Below are positions 25,436 through 34,545 of a DNA stretch of 64,000 nt, piece after piece. The translations under genes and the position numbers were made by a program. The notes under the pieces are model-generated. The model was not told the DNA's origin. It did no database searches and worked only from the letters and a program-made list of their open reading frames with translations. Each line of letters opens with the position of its first letter. Position 1 is the first letter of the stretch. The stretch is from Neptunicoccus cionae (GTDB lineage Bacteria; Pseudomonadota; Alphaproteobacteria; Rhodobacterales; Rhodobacteraceae): NCBI RefSeq assembly GCF_002860325.1, contig NZ_PKOJ01000001.1, forward strand, positions 124,001 through 188,000, given 5' to 3'.

Positions 25436-25620
25436 GACACGGCATGTTCCCGCTACGAATGCAGGATTGCGAGCGGAGCACCGAAGGCCACGACCCCGCT
25501 GCACATCCCAGTACGCCCCTTTCCGGATAGGGGAGGATCACCGGATGCCCGCTTCAAACAGATGTCCCGATGCCCCCGAACCTAAGCGCTATGTCTTAAA
25601 GAATGGTAAGCGAAACTTGA

Positions 25621-26634
25621 TCAGATTGCTGCCCCGTCGGCATAAAGCGCCGAAGCCGGCGCAATTCGACCTGTTTCTAAACCCGCAAAATTATACTGCT
25701 TCGGACACAACCTTTTGATAACAGAGGGATGGTTCGGATCGGCAACCCCAAGACGCACAAGAAGCGCGGCAATGGCTGTTTCAGCGGCCCGTGTAGCGCC
25801 GTCCTGAATTTTCAACGCCACACCAAGCCCGCGCTCCGGTAGAATGGCGATGAACACGCCTTCGGCTCCGGTCTTGACTACGGTGCGGCCCTCCATTGCG
25901 TCCATCAACTCGGTACAGGCACGGCCCTGCCCCGCTACGAGATCGGGATGCGCCTTCATGGCTGCCACCAGATCCTGCGCTGCTTGCGCACGAATTTTGC
26001 CCAGCTTCGAAGGATCGGCCATGCGGGCCATTGCTGTTGCCAGCCCTCGAAGGGTACAGGCGTGATTGGGTGCGGAACAACCGTCAATCCCGTATCCCGG
26101 AGACGTCTCTCCGGTCATTTCCTCAAAGGCTGTCAGGATCGCCTGCTGGACCGGATGATCCGGCTCCACGTATTCAGCATCACCGCCCAAGTGCTTGTTT
26201 AAGGTCAGAAATCCGCTGTGCTTACCCGAGCAGTTGTTATGGGTGCGATCATGGCTCTGGCCTGCGCGGATCAGCTCTTCCAACTCTTCCCGAGCACGGG
26301 GAATTTGCGGACCGCAGCGCAGATCAGCTTCGCCCAGTTCCAGATCACCCAACCATTTCACGACCCGATCTGTATGTATGTGGGCGCCTTCATGGGAAGC
26401 GCAAGCAAGGGCAAGTTGTTCCGGTGTCAGGCTAAACCGCGCTGCCGCGCCACTTTCCATAAGCGGGAGCGCCTGAAGCATTTTGCAGGAGGACCGTGGG
26501 TAGGTCACAGCGTCAACATCGCCCCATGCTGCTACCACGTCCCCGCGTGAGTCGCAGACAACCGCACGGCCCTGATGCACGGATTCCAGAATGTCCCCAC
26601 GCCACACTTCCGCCACATTCACCCAATCACCCAT
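25621..26634 (-). CDS. L-asparaginase II, rhizobial type
   Basis: Hydrolyses asparagine to aspartate and ammonia. The 337 residues match the separate family of Rhizobium-type asparaginases rather than the bacterial type I/II fold. It has the paired serine region YPRSSCKMLQALPL and the block HNNCSGKHSGFL. GYGIDGCSAPNHA is also conserved. GGAG lies before the ATG. No signal peptide, so it is probably cytosolic. Confidence 0.88.
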   Translation of the reverse strand: MGDWVNVAEVWRGDILESVHQGRAVVCDSRGDVVAAWGDVDAVTYPRSSCKMLQALPLMESGAAARFSLTPEQLALACASHEGAHIHTDRVVKWLGDLELGEADLRCGPQIPRAREELEELIRAGQSHDRTHNNCSGKHSGFLTLNKHLGGDAEYVEPDHPVQQAILTAFEEMTGETSPGYGIDGCSAPNHACTLRGLATAMARMADPSKLGKIRAQAAQDLVAAMKAHPDLVAGQGRACTELMDAMEGRTVVKTGAEGVFIAILPERGLGVALKIQDGATRAAETAIAALLVRLGVADPNHPSVIKRLCPKQYNFAGLETGRIAPASALYADGAAI

Positions 26635-26823
26635 GATAATGCTCCATTTTCCGCCGATTTCTGCGACTTTTTTGCCATGCTACTGGTCAATTACCTGACA
26701 TTTGGCTAGGAGAAAGGCCACAAGAAAACCACATTATTTTCGTAGAAAAGGGCCATCGCAATGATGAGACAACAGTCTGTATTTGTTTCAGCACACTCAA
26801 AAGCGCGGAGGCTGAGAGAAAAA

Positions 26824-27354
26824 ATGTTCCGTTCGATGGCATATACTTGTGGATTTATGGCAGTCTGCCTTGCGGCAGCCAGCGTGGCCTATGCACAGGA
26901 TTCCACCAACCGTGTGGACGCCAAAACCGACTGGTCGGTATTTGTTGAAGACCAACCTACCAAAGAATGCTGGGTTGTCTCCAAACCGACTAAAGTTGTG
27001 AACACCCGTGGCGGTAAAGTGGTTTCCGCACGGCGCGGCGATATCCTGCTCTGGGTGACATACCGCCCTGCAAATGGCATTAACGGTCAGGTATCTTTCT
27101 CCGGCGGCTATCCGTTCGATCCGGACGTGCCGGTTAACATGCTGGTAGGTGATGCCAGCTTCGACCTGTTCGTTGACGGCGAATACGCATGGCCGGCCAC
27201 AGCCAATGACGACCAGAAAATTCGCGAAGCGCTCAAGCGCGGCGCGTCTGCGATCATGACCGCAAAATCAAAGCGCGGCACGCAAACCAAAGACACTTTC
27301 TCCCTGAACGGCTTTACAGCCGCGCTGGCAGAAGCAGAAAAACGCTGTAGCTGA
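26824..27354 (+). CDS. Invasion-associated locus B (IalB) family exported protein
   Basis: A 176-residue periplasmic protein with a signal peptide (about 1-24, ending VAYAQ). The mature part starts with the family motif TDWSVFVEDQPTKECWVVSK, and two cysteines are present. Members are common in Rhodobacteraceae beside rlmN and are not known to mediate invasion there. The start is uncertain: the ATG at 26824 gives a normal signal peptide, with GGAGG 12 bases upstream; a longer start at 26761 and a shorter one at 26836 are possible. Confidence 0.8.
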   Translation: MFRSMAYTCGFMAVCLAAASVAYAQDSTNRVDAKTDWSVFVEDQPTKECWVVSKPTKVVNTRGGKVVSARRGDILLWVTYRPANGINGQVSFSGGYPFDPDVPVNMLVGDASFDLFVDGEYAWPATANDDQKIREALKRGASAIMTAKSKRGTQTKDTFSLNGFTAALAEAEKRCS

Positions 27355-27452
27355 ACCACAGCAAACGTAAAGAAACAGGCGAAGCTGCGCTCTGACAGTT
27401 AATTGACAGAGCCGGGTCTACCCAAAGCCTGAAACATGCTATAACAACCCTC

Positions 27453-27476
27453 AATCCCCGCGATTGGGGGTTTTTT
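27453..27476 (+). terminator. Terminator or attenuator immediately before rlmN
   Basis: 7-bp stem AATCCCC/GGGGGTT (one G-T pair) with loop GCGATT, then TTTTTT, ending 2 bases before an in-frame ATG and 17 bases before the preferred rlmN start. Confidence 0.72.
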
Positions 27477-27493
27477 CAATGAGAGTTTCGAAA

Positions 27494-28675
27494 ATGTCCG
27501 CATCCGCACCCGCCGCTCCGATTACCCAAGACGTACTGACCATCCCGCGCAAGCAGGACGCCAGCGCCTTGCCCAATCTTGTCGGTATGACCCGCGACCA
27601 ACTCACCGAGGCGCTGGTTAACGTCGGCATCAAGGAAAAGCAGGTCAAAATGCGTCACGGCCAGATCTGGCAATGGCTTTATGTCAAAGGCGTGCGGTCG
27701 TTTGACGAAATGACAAACCTGTCCAAAGACATTCGCGCCAAACTGGCCGAGAATTTCCAGATCTCGCGTCCAGAGATCGTAACGAAACAGGTGTCTACGG
27801 ATGGCACCCGTAAATACCTTCTCCGGATTCAGGGTGGCCACGAAGTGGAGGCGGTCTACATTCCAGAAACAGATCGCGGCACGCTGTGCATTTCCTCTCA
27901 GGTGGGCTGCACGCTGACCTGTTCTTTCTGCCACACCGGGACACAGAAACTGGTTCGAAATCTGACGGTTGCGGAGATCGTCGGCCAGATTCTCGTGGCA
28001 CGGGATGATCTCGAAGAATGGGACATCGCCCCCGGTGACAAGCGCCTCGTGTCCAATATCGTTCTGATGGGGATGGGCGAACCTCTCTACAATACAGACA
28101 ACGTGCGCGATGCTATGAAGATCGCTATGGACGACAGCGGTATTGCACTCTCCCGCCGCCGGATCACCCTCTCCACATCGGGCATCGTGCCAGAGATTTA
28201 CCGCGTCGGTGAAGAAATCGGCTGTATGCTCGCCATCTCTTTCCACGCAACCACAGACGATGTGCGGGACAAACTGGTCCCCATCAATCGTAAACACAAG
28301 ATCGACGAATTACTTCAAGCCTGCCGCGATTACCCCCGACTGTCCAACGCAGAGCGGATCACCTTTGAATATGTGATGCTGAAGGATGTAAACGACAGCG
28401 ACGAAGACGCCCGCCGGCTGGTTAAACTGATCGAAGGCATCCCTGCCAAAATCAACCTGATTCCCTTTAACCCGTGGCCGGGAGCACCTTACGAGCGCTC
28501 TTCCAACAACCGGATCCATAAATTTGCTGACATCGTAAATGCAGCAGGCTATTCCAGCCCTATCCGAAAACCGCGCGGCGAAGATATTATGGCTGCATGC
28601 GGACAATTAAAAAGCGCAACAGAACGCGCCCGCAAATCGCGGGCACAAATGGAACGTGGAATAGAAGGTTTGTAA
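27494..28675 (+). CDS. rlmN: 23S rRNA/tRNA adenine C2-methyltransferase RlmN
   Basis: A radical-SAM enzyme that methylates A2503 of 23S rRNA and A37 of some tRNAs by a ping-pong mechanism through a methyl-cysteine. Over 393 residues the cluster ligands are C139, C143 and C146 ([14 protein letters not shown]), and the methyl-carrying cysteine is C369 (MAACGQLK). The start at 27494 follows GAGAG; an ATG at 27479 is possible but sits on the tail of a terminator. It is followed 2 bases later by an L,D-transpeptidase gene. Confidence 0.95.
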   Translation: MSASAPAAPITQDVLTIPRKQDASALPNLVGMTRDQLTEALVNVGIKEKQVKMRHGQIWQWLYVKGVRSFDEMTNLSKDIRAKLAENFQISRPEIVTKQVSTDGTRKYLLRIQGGHEVEAVYIPETDRGTLCISSQVGCTLTCSFCHTGTQKLVRNLTVAEIVGQILVARDDLEEWDIAPGDKRLVSNIVLMGMGEPLYNTDNVRDAMKIAMDDSGIALSRRRITLSTSGIVPEIYRVGEEIGCMLAISFHATTDDVRDKLVPINRKHKIDELLQACRDYPRLSNAERITFEYVMLKDVNDSDEDARRLVKLIEGIPAKINLIPFNPWPGAPYERSSNNRIHKFADIVNAAGYSSPIRKPRGEDIMAACGQLKSATERARKSRAQMERGIEGL

Positions 28676-28677
28676 GA

Positions 28678-29172
28678 ATGCGAATCGCAGCTTTGCTGAT
28701 GGCAGCCGGCATTGCCCTGTCGGCCTGCTCTCCTTCCAAATTCAAAAAATATAACGGACCACAAGTTACTCAGGTGCTGGTGGATAAATCCGACCGGAAG
28801 ATGTGGTTGCTGCACGGGACGAAAGCGCTGGCTCAATTCGATGTAGATCTCGGCTTTGCCCCTGTGGGACATAAGGAATTTGAAGGCGACGGAAAGACGC
28901 CGGAAGGGGTGTATTTCATCGACCGGCGTAACCCCAACAGTGCCTTTCATCTGTCTATCGGGATTTCCTACCCGAACGAACAGGATCGCGCCAAAGCGGC
29001 GGCCTTGGGCAAATCACCGGGCGGAGATATCTTTATCCACGGTGGGCCGGTTCTGTTTAAAGACAAGAACAAGGCGGACTGGACCGCGGGCTGTATCTCT
29101 GTGACGAACAAGGAAATGGAACGCATCTACGCTATGGTTCAGGATGGCACCCCGATTTACATCCGGCAGTAA
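28678..29172 (+). CDS. L,D-transpeptidase family lipoprotein
   Basis: A 164-residue YkuD-domain protein. The N-terminus has a lipobox (LSAC, lipid-modified Cys17), so it should be a lipoprotein of the envelope. The catalytic block is HGG (H121) followed by AGCISV with nucleophile Cys139. Such enzymes form 3-3 cross-links or attach proteins to peptidoglycan. It starts 2 bases after the rlmN stop codon, so the two are co-transcribed. A good terminator follows. Confidence 0.88.
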   Translation: MRIAALLMAAGIALSACSPSKFKKYNGPQVTQVLVDKSDRKMWLLHGTKALAQFDVDLGFAPVGHKEFEGDGKTPEGVYFIDRRNPNSAFHLSIGISYPNEQDRAKAAALGKSPGGDIFIHGGPVLFKDKNKADWTAGCISVTNKEMERIYAMVQDGTPIYIRQ

Positions 29173-29194
29173 CCCTCTGATCACACAAACGAAA

Positions 29195-29220
29195 AACGCG
29201 CCCCGGAGGCGCGTTTTTTT
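29195..29220 (+). terminator. Rho-independent terminator after the L,D-transpeptidase gene
   Basis: 8-bp stem AACGCGCC with complement, 5-base loop CCGGA, A-run before and seven Ts after. Confidence 0.93.
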
Positions 29221-29246
29221 ATAGGCGTCAGTTTTCGGGTCGGCGC

Positions 29247-29735
29247 TTACGACCCGAGGATTTGAACCCACCAGATTTTACCATTGCTATCCTGATGCCA
29301 GCTAAAGCCAAGCCCGCGCGCCTGCGGATGTAAAATGCCAGCGCGTGTCACAGGATCGCGCATCCAGGCTTCCAGAGTTTCCAGATCGTTTTCAAAAGTC
29401 TCGGAAATATTCTCGGAAAGCATCTTCCCCTGATAACCGGCCCGCTCGACCCTTTGGATCGGGTTGGACCCGTCAGAGCCGAAATGCCACGGACGGTTCT
29501 GTCTGGAAATATCCCGTGCGTGGGTCTTTGCCGCTGCATTCAGTTGCGAAGACAGTTGAACCGGATTCAACCCCTGCGCCTGTCGGACCGCATTGACCGC
29601 GTCCAGATGGCGGTACTGGATTTTAGAAACATCACCGGCAGAAATCCGGAACACCTGACGCTGGTTGGGATCGACCTCGGTACAGGCAGAAATCGCAAAC
29701 AACAGCGACAGAATGGTAACAGCAACACGAAACAT
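29247..29735 (-). CDS. CAP (SCP/PR1) domain lipoprotein
   Basis: A 162-residue protein with a lipobox (FAISAC) after a 17-residue hydrophobic signal, so it is an envelope lipoprotein. The mature part is a CAP domain: AVRQAQGLNPVQLSSQLNAA, THARDIS, WHFGSDGSNP, LSENIS and a C-terminal WWVQILG. The usual CAP histidine and glutamate positions are recognisable (H in THARD, E in SENIS). GGGGAA precedes the ATG at 29735. Bacterial members are poorly understood; some bind lipids or peptidoglycan. Confidence 0.85.
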   Translation of the reverse strand: MFRVAVTILSLLFAISACTEVDPNQRQVFRISAGDVSKIQYRHLDAVNAVRQAQGLNPVQLSSQLNAAAKTHARDISRQNRPWHFGSDGSNPIQRVERAGYQGKMLSENISETFENDLETLEAWMRDPVTRAGILHPQARGLGFSWHQDSNGKIWWVQILGS

Positions 29736-29912
29736 GGCAGTATTCCCCAAATGCAAGCTTCTCGAATTGAGATGCATCCTGCCTTAATGGTGTTTTAACA
29801 GATATTCAAATGGCCATTGGCCGGTTTTCCCCGCATCGGCATTGTTTGAATTGAATCTGTGCCATCAAAACACTAATTTGGACCTGTAACCCTTTAAGTA
29901 CGGAATTTTCTT

Positions 29913-30533
29913 ATGTCTGATCCATTCAAAATGACGCGCCGTGCATTCTCTGGCTCCCTGCTCGCAACCACCGCTTTCGGAAGCTCCGCCTTCGCACAGC
30001 AGACGAATGATCCAGTCGTTTACAACCAGTTAAAACAGGAAAACCTGTCAAATCCGGAAACAGGTGCGGTAAAGCGCAATATCTCCGGCTTTACCAATAA
30101 GGATTGGCGTCCCTACTTTTCCAACACCAGAAACGGCGTAATTCTGGTTGATACCCTCAGCCGCGCATTGCATTTCTGGTCTGAAGACCTCTCGGTCTAT
30201 AAACTCTACCCCACATCCGTGCCCGAAACTCCGGAACTGACCCGCACGGGCCGTACCTCTATTACGCGCAAAAGGGTCGGGCCAGACTGGCGCCCGACAC
30301 CCAATATGCTCAAACGCAATCCGGACTGGCCAAAATACATCCCCCCCGGACCGGACAATCCGCTCGGCACCCATGCACTATATCTAAGCTGGAAGTATTA
30401 CCGCATCCACGGGACCCATGATACACGCAAGATCGGGCGCCGTTCGTCCAACGGATGCATCGGGCTTTTCAACGAACACATAGAAGAATTATTCAACCTA
30501 TCAAGGGTTGGCACACAAGTGTTGCTAATTTGA
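29913..30533 (+). CDS. Tat-type exported L,D-transpeptidase
   Basis: A 206-residue YkuD-family enzyme, with a twin-arginine type leader (MTRRAFSGS at 7-15, cut near SAFAQ). The catalytic block RIHGTHD (H166) followed by SSNGCIGL (C182) matches L,D-transpeptidases. This is the ErfK/YbiS-type layout. It lies in the same small region as another L,D-transpeptidase (28678) and a CAP lipoprotein. Confidence 0.88.
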   Translation: MSDPFKMTRRAFSGSLLATTAFGSSAFAQQTNDPVVYNQLKQENLSNPETGAVKRNISGFTNKDWRPYFSNTRNGVILVDTLSRALHFWSEDLSVYKLYPTSVPETPELTRTGRTSITRKRVGPDWRPTPNMLKRNPDWPKYIPPGPDNPLGTHALYLSWKYYRIHGTHDTRKIGRRSSNGCIGLFNEHIEELFNLSRVGTQVLLI

Positions 30534-30693
30534 CGACAATGTGTATTGCACTGCCCATTTATGGCCATGTTCCAGTTGCAAAGCGCATTTTTTGCTGCTT
30601 AAAACGCGGCACGAGGTACAGTCTTGGGTGCGTCTCGTGGGGTCATACTACCTTGTCCCCCATAAGCGGGTCGCAGAACTTTGGAGAAATATT

Positions 30694-30879
30694 ATGAAAA
30701 AAATCGCACTGGCAGCCGCCATGTCCGTAGCCGCTTCCGCCGCTTTCGCTGGTAACGTTGAACCAGTAGTAGCACCTGTTGTTGAAGTTGTTGAAGAAAC
30801 ATCTTCTTCTTCTTCCGGCGCTCTGCTGCCAATCCTGGCACTGCTGATCGTTGGCGCAGCTGTAGCTTCCGCTGACTAA
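30694..30879 (+). CDS. Small exported peptide with C-terminal hydrophobic segment
   Basis: A 61-residue protein. A signal peptide (1-19, ending AAFAG) is followed by an acidic valine-rich stretch (VEPVVAPVVEVVEE), five serines and a hydrophobic C-terminal segment ALLPILALLIVGAAVASAD. GGAGAAAT lies just before the ATG. Roseobacters carry similar short proteins of unknown function. It could be an inner-membrane anchored peptide. A strong terminator follows, consistent with a real single gene. Confidence 0.75.
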   Translation: MKKIALAAAMSVAASAAFAGNVEPVVAPVVEVVEETSSSSSGALLPILALLIVGAAVASAD

Positions 30880-30921
30880 GCAATTCAAATCTGGAAGCTA
30901 TAGGCAGCCAGTGAGAATTCG

Positions 30922-30957
30922 AAAGGGATAGGCCACGGCCTGTCCCTTTTTTGTTTT
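30922..30957 (+). terminator. Rho-independent terminator after the small exported peptide gene
   Basis: AAAGGGA-T-AGGCC pairs with GGCCT-G-TCCCTTT, then TTTTTTGTTTTT. Confidence 0.92.
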
Positions 30958-31036
30958 TATCAAGTCGTTTCCATTTTCCGGAAATATCCTCGGGTGAATT
31001 GGCCAGCAGCCAAGAGGGTCAAAGCCCCTGATCGCC

Positions 31037-31873
31037 TCACGGCTTTTCTGCCGCCAACAGAGCCTGCAAGCCGGTTCGGTAATCGGGATAAATCAGTTCC
31101 ACCCCAAGCTCCGTTTTGATGCGATCATTACGCACCCGCTTGCTTTCGGCATAAAAGCTGCGAGCCATCGGGGTCATATCCGCAGTTTCGAAATCAACCG
31201 CTTCGGGCACCGGAACCCCAAGCAGCTCTGCGGCATAACCTATAACATCCTCGGGCGGCGCAGCTTCGTCGTCACACAGGTTATAAATGGCGCCGGGATC
31301 GGGGCGCGCGATACTCGCCGCCAGAACCTGCGCAATATCATTCACGTGAATACGGGAGAACACCTGATTTTTCTTGATGATCCGCCGTGCGGTGCCTGCG
31401 CGGACCTTGGCAAACGGGCCGCGTCCGGGGCCGTAAATTCCTGCAAGCCGGAAGATATGCAGCGGCAGTTCCATTGCCTGCCATTCGGATTCGGCAGCGA
31501 CACGTAAGCGGCCGCGACGGGTCGACGGGGTCAGGGGTGTCGCCTCATCCACCCAGCCGCCTTGATGATCCCCGTAAACGCCCGTGGTAGACAGATAGCC
31601 GACCCAATCAAACGACCGGCCCCTGATGTCCTCCCGCAATCCGTTAAGCACAGGATCACCCGCGTCATCCGGTCCGGCAGAGATCAGCAGATGTGTCGCC
31701 CGATCAAGGTAGGGGTCCATATCCGTTCCGGGCCATGCTACAGTCTCTACGCCTTCTTGGGGCGTTTCACCCGAACGGTTTGTGCCAATAATTTCCCAGC
31801 CCTGCTGCAGCAATCGCGTTGCCAGTGCCTGTGCAGAATAGCCGTGGCCAAAGCTCAACAATACGCCCGTCAT
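31037..31873 (-). CDS. NAD(P)-dependent epimerase/dehydratase-like protein
   Basis: A 278-residue extended-SDR-like protein resembling YeeZ. The dinucleotide-binding start is degenerate (LLSFGHGYSAQAL instead of GxxGxxG). The STTGVYGDHQGGWVDE segment gives the Ser and Tyr of the SDR site, and RLAGIYGPGRGPF follows. The substrate is unknown. It starts 3 bases after the queG stop codon, in the same operon (fzlA-queG-this gene). Confidence 0.8.
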   Translation of the reverse strand: MTGVLLSFGHGYSAQALATRLLQQGWEIIGTNRSGETPQEGVETVAWPGTDMDPYLDRATHLLISAGPDDAGDPVLNGLREDIRGRSFDWVGYLSTTGVYGDHQGGWVDEATPLTPSTRRGRLRVAAESEWQAMELPLHIFRLAGIYGPGRGPFAKVRAGTARRIIKKNQVFSRIHVNDIAQVLAASIARPDPGAIYNLCDDEAAPPEDVIGYAAELLGVPVPEAVDFETADMTPMARSFYAESKRVRNDRIKTELGVELIYPDYRTGLQALLAAEKP

Positions 31874-31876
31874 GTT

Positions 31877-32926
31877 CTAATCCTTTACCGTCTGAACCAG
31901 TTCGCCGCAGGCCCAACGGGCCGCATCTGCAACTGTTTCGTCTTCATCTTCACACAACGCCTGCACTACCGACAACAATCCCGCATCTTCTGAATTCCCG
32001 ATCGCGTAGAGCACATTTCGCACGAATCCGTTGCGTCCGATCCGCTTGATCGGTGATCCGGAAAACAGCGCCCGAAATTCGGTTTCGTCCAATACTGCCA
32101 GTTCCCCGAGGCGGGGCGATTGCAGCTCGGCCCGTCCGTGATATTTGATCTCTGCCGCGCGGCTGGCAAACTTGTTCCACGGACACACCGCGAGGCAATC
32201 GTCACAGCCATATATCCGGTTACCCAATCCCTTGCGCAAGGCAACATCCACCGGCCCGCGATGTTCGATGGTCAGGTAGGAAATGCACCGCCGCGCATCC
32301 AGTTGATACGGCGCGGGAAACGCATCTGTTGGGCAGATATCAAGACACTTGCGACAGCTTCCGCAATGGTCCACTTCGCCGTTTGTCTCTTCCAGTTCCA
32401 GCGTGGTGAAGATCGCGCCAAGGAAGAACCAGCTTCCGAGCCGCCGCGACACCACATTGGTGTGCTTGCCCTGCCAGCCCAATCCGGCCGCCATTGCCAG
32501 CGGTTTCTCCATCACGGGTGCCGTATCCACAAAGACCTTAATCTCGGCCCCGTCCGCCTGTTCGATCAACCAGCGCCCTACCCGCTTGAGCCGCTTTTTC
32601 ACAACGTCGTGGTAGTCTTTATTCTGCGCATAGACACTGATCGCAGCGCGATCCTTATGCGCCAGCGCCTCCAGCGGATCATGATCCGGCCCGTAGTTCT
32701 CGGCAAGCATGATCACAGACCGTGCCTCCGGCCACAGGGCCGCCGCAGAGCCGCGCCAGTTCATCCGCTCTGCCATCCAGCCCATCTGGCCGTGACGGCC
32801 GTCCCCGACAAACTCCGCCAATCTCTGCGCGGTGTGCGGGGCAGCGTCGGGGCGGCAGATGCCGAAATCGGAGAATCCCTCAGCCAGTGCCTTGTCACGC
32901 AGGGCGCGGGTCAGTTCTGCTGACAC
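31877..32926 (-). CDS. queG: Epoxyqueuosine reductase
   Basis: Cobalamin-dependent, two-cluster iron-sulfur enzyme for the last step of tRNA queuosine synthesis. Over 349 residues, two 4Fe-4S motifs are visible: [15 protein letters not shown] and [13 protein letters not shown]. The cobalamin-region [12 protein letters not shown] and GWQGKHTN are conserved. The GTG at 32926 is chosen because it overlaps the stop codon of fzlA by one base and matches the expected length; a longer frame would add 34 residues that overlap fzlA. Confidence 0.94.
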   Translation of the reverse strand: MSAELTRALRDKALAEGFSDFGICRPDAAPHTAQRLAEFVGDGRHGQMGWMAERMNWRGSAAALWPEARSVIMLAENYGPDHDPLEALAHKDRAAISVYAQNKDYHDVVKKRLKRVGRWLIEQADGAEIKVFVDTAPVMEKPLAMAAGLGWQGKHTNVVSRRLGSWFFLGAIFTTLELEETNGEVDHCGSCRKCLDICPTDAFPAPYQLDARRCISYLTIEHRGPVDVALRKGLGNRIYGCDDCLAVCPWNKFASRAAEIKYHGRAELQSPRLGELAVLDETEFRALFSGSPIKRIGRNGFVRNVLYAIGNSEDAGLLSVVQALCEDEDETVADAARWACGELVQTVKD

Positions 32927-33591
32927 TAAAAATCCAGATCGGAATAATGGGGTGGTTGCGGAAAGCCCGGCAACTGGTCGGCCAGCAGCGAACGGAACGC
33001 AGGACGGGATTTTATCTTGGCGTACCACTCCTTGACCAGTTCGTTCCGGTTCCAGTCCACATCCGAAATGTAATCAAGACAGGACAGTTGCGCCGCCGCC
33101 GAAAAATCCGCCAGAGACATACGGTCCCCCGCCAGCCAGCGCCGGCGGTCCAGCAACCAGCCCATATAATCAAGGTGGAACTTAATCTTGGAGGAGCCGG
33201 TTTTTACATTCTTGCTGTCGGGATAGCCCCGTCCCATGATTTTCTTGTTCACGCGCTCTCCCAACAGGTTGAGCGTGACTTCACGGTAGAATTTATCATC
33301 GAACCAAGCGTTTAGACGACGAACCTCAGCCCGTCGCTCTGCCCCTTGCGGGAACAGAGGGGGTTCGGGACGCTTTTCTTCGAGATATTCGCAGATAGAG
33401 GTGCTGTCGGACAGTGTGATTTTGTCAGAGCGCAAAACCGGAATCTGTCCACCCGGATTGAGCCGCAGAAAATCGGCGCGTTCTTCCCAATACCGCTCCT
33501 CAACCAGTTCAACTTCGATCTTCTTTTCCGCCATGACGAGGCGAACCTTGCGACAGAACGGGGAGAGCGGGAAATGATAGAGCTTGTACAT
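32926..33591 (-). CDS. fzlA: GST-fold cell-division protein FzlA
   Basis: A 221-residue GST-like protein that begins [20 protein letters not shown]. It carries the family signature of alphaproteobacterial Fzl[34 protein letters not shown], the [13 protein letters not shown] block, [13 protein letters not shown] and the C-terminal HYSDLDF. In Caulobacter FzlA binds FtsZ filaments and controls constriction. The ATG at 33591 is used; an earlier in-frame start adds 17 unlikely residues. The stop codon overlaps the queG start. The basis is recalled sequence similarity. Confidence 0.75.
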   Translation of the reverse strand: MYKLYHFPLSPFCRKVRLVMAEKKIEVELVEERYWEERADFLRLNPGGQIPVLRSDKITLSDSTSICEYLEEKRPEPPLFPQGAERRAEVRRLNAWFDDKFYREVTLNLLGERVNKKIMGRGYPDSKNVKTGSSKIKFHLDYMGWLLDRRRWLAGDRMSLADFSAAAQLSCLDYISDVDWNRNELVKEWYAKIKSRPAFRSLLADQLPGFPQPPHYSDLDF

Positions 33592-33645
33592 ATCAGCCAG
33601 ACGTTGATTTGGGGTGGTTCTATTTGCACCCATGCGTAACAATTT

Positions 33646-34425
33646 TCAACCACTGTTGAAACAGTGAGCACGCCCGTCAGCCGCAATAGTTCGGGCACCG
33701 GCCATTATTTGCCGCGTCCGTTTTTTGACAAAGGCGGTCGGCTGGCTGGCGGAACGTTTCTTCGGGGAAGGCAAAACAGCCGCGATACGGGCCGCCTGTA
33801 AAAGCGACAGATTTTCGGGCTCAACCTTGAAATAATGTCGCCCTGCCGCCGCAACGCCAAATACACCTTCGTCGGTTTCGGCAATGTTAAGATAGACCTC
33901 GATGATCCGCTTTTTCGGCCAGACAAGCTCGATCAAAAGAGTAAACCATGCCTCAAGCCCCTTACGCACCCAAGTCCGCCCCTGCCACAGAAATACGTTC
34001 TTGGCCACCTGCTGACTTATGGTGCTGCCCCCGCGCAAGCGTTCGTCATCAGCAAGGGCTGCTTTGATGCCTTCAATATCAAATCCGAAATGGGTGCAGA
34101 AATTGGCGTCCTCGGCAGCAACAAAAGCCTGCGGCACTTCGGGTGGGAACTGTTCGATTGGCGTCCATTCCCGTGCAATTTCCCCCAAACGCATCCGCTC
34201 CGTCACATAGTAATAGGTCAGATAGGGATTCGCGAACCGCAGCAGCACAACCAGCAGCAGGCTAACCCCGACACCGGCACATAAGAGCAAAAAGAGCTTA
34301 CGGAACACCCAGCGAATCCAGTAGCGCCATGCACCACTAAAGCTGTCTGCCGCCCGGCCGACCTTGCCCTTGCTTCGCGGGGCTTTCACCTTCTTGCGCA
34401 CTCGGGTTGCGTCGTCATCGGCCAT
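33646..34425 (-). CDS. mtgA: Monofunctional biosynthetic peptidoglycan transglycosylase
   Basis: Polymerises lipid II into glycan strands in the periplasm. The 259 residues have one membrane helix (about 42-64) and a GT51 domain with catalytic Glu105 in AAEDANFCTHFGFD, then RGGSTISQQVAKN, KKRIIEVYLNI and EGVFGVAAAGRHYF. There is no transpeptidase domain. The cytoplasmic N-terminus is Lys/Arg-rich. Upstream on the same strand is gltB, separated by a terminator. Confidence 0.95.
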   Translation of the reverse strand: MADDDATRVRKKVKAPRSKGKVGRAADSFSGAWRYWIRWVFRKLFLLLCAGVGVSLLLVVLLRFANPYLTYYYVTERMRLGEIAREWTPIEQFPPEVPQAFVAAEDANFCTHFGFDIEGIKAALADDERLRGGSTISQQVAKNVFLWQGRTWVRKGLEAWFTLLIELVWPKKRIIEVYLNIAETDEGVFGVAAAGRHYFKVEPENLSLLQAARIAAVLPSPKKRSASQPTAFVKKRTRQIMAGARTIAADGRAHCFNSG

Positions 34426-34492
34426 CTAGAATATTCCCTCTGGCGGCAGTCTCAGCCAAGGCGTCTTTCAAATCAACAGCTACAAAAGCAAA

Positions 34493-34515
34493 GAAGGCCG
34501 AAAACTCCGGCCTTC
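34493..34515 (-). terminator. Rho-independent terminator after gltB
   Basis: On the minus strand GAAGGCCG pairs with CGGCCTTC around loop GAGTTTT, followed by TTTGCTTTTG. It ends the gltDB transcript. Confidence 0.85.
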
Positions 34516-34545
34516 CTGTCTAACTTAATACGTGTCTGAGAGAAG

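Noticed and set aside
25467-25718. 83-codon plus-strand frame after the helical protein gene
   Set aside because: Overlaps about 100 bases of the asparaginase 3' end, is Arg/Pro-rich, and shows no ribosome site or domain.
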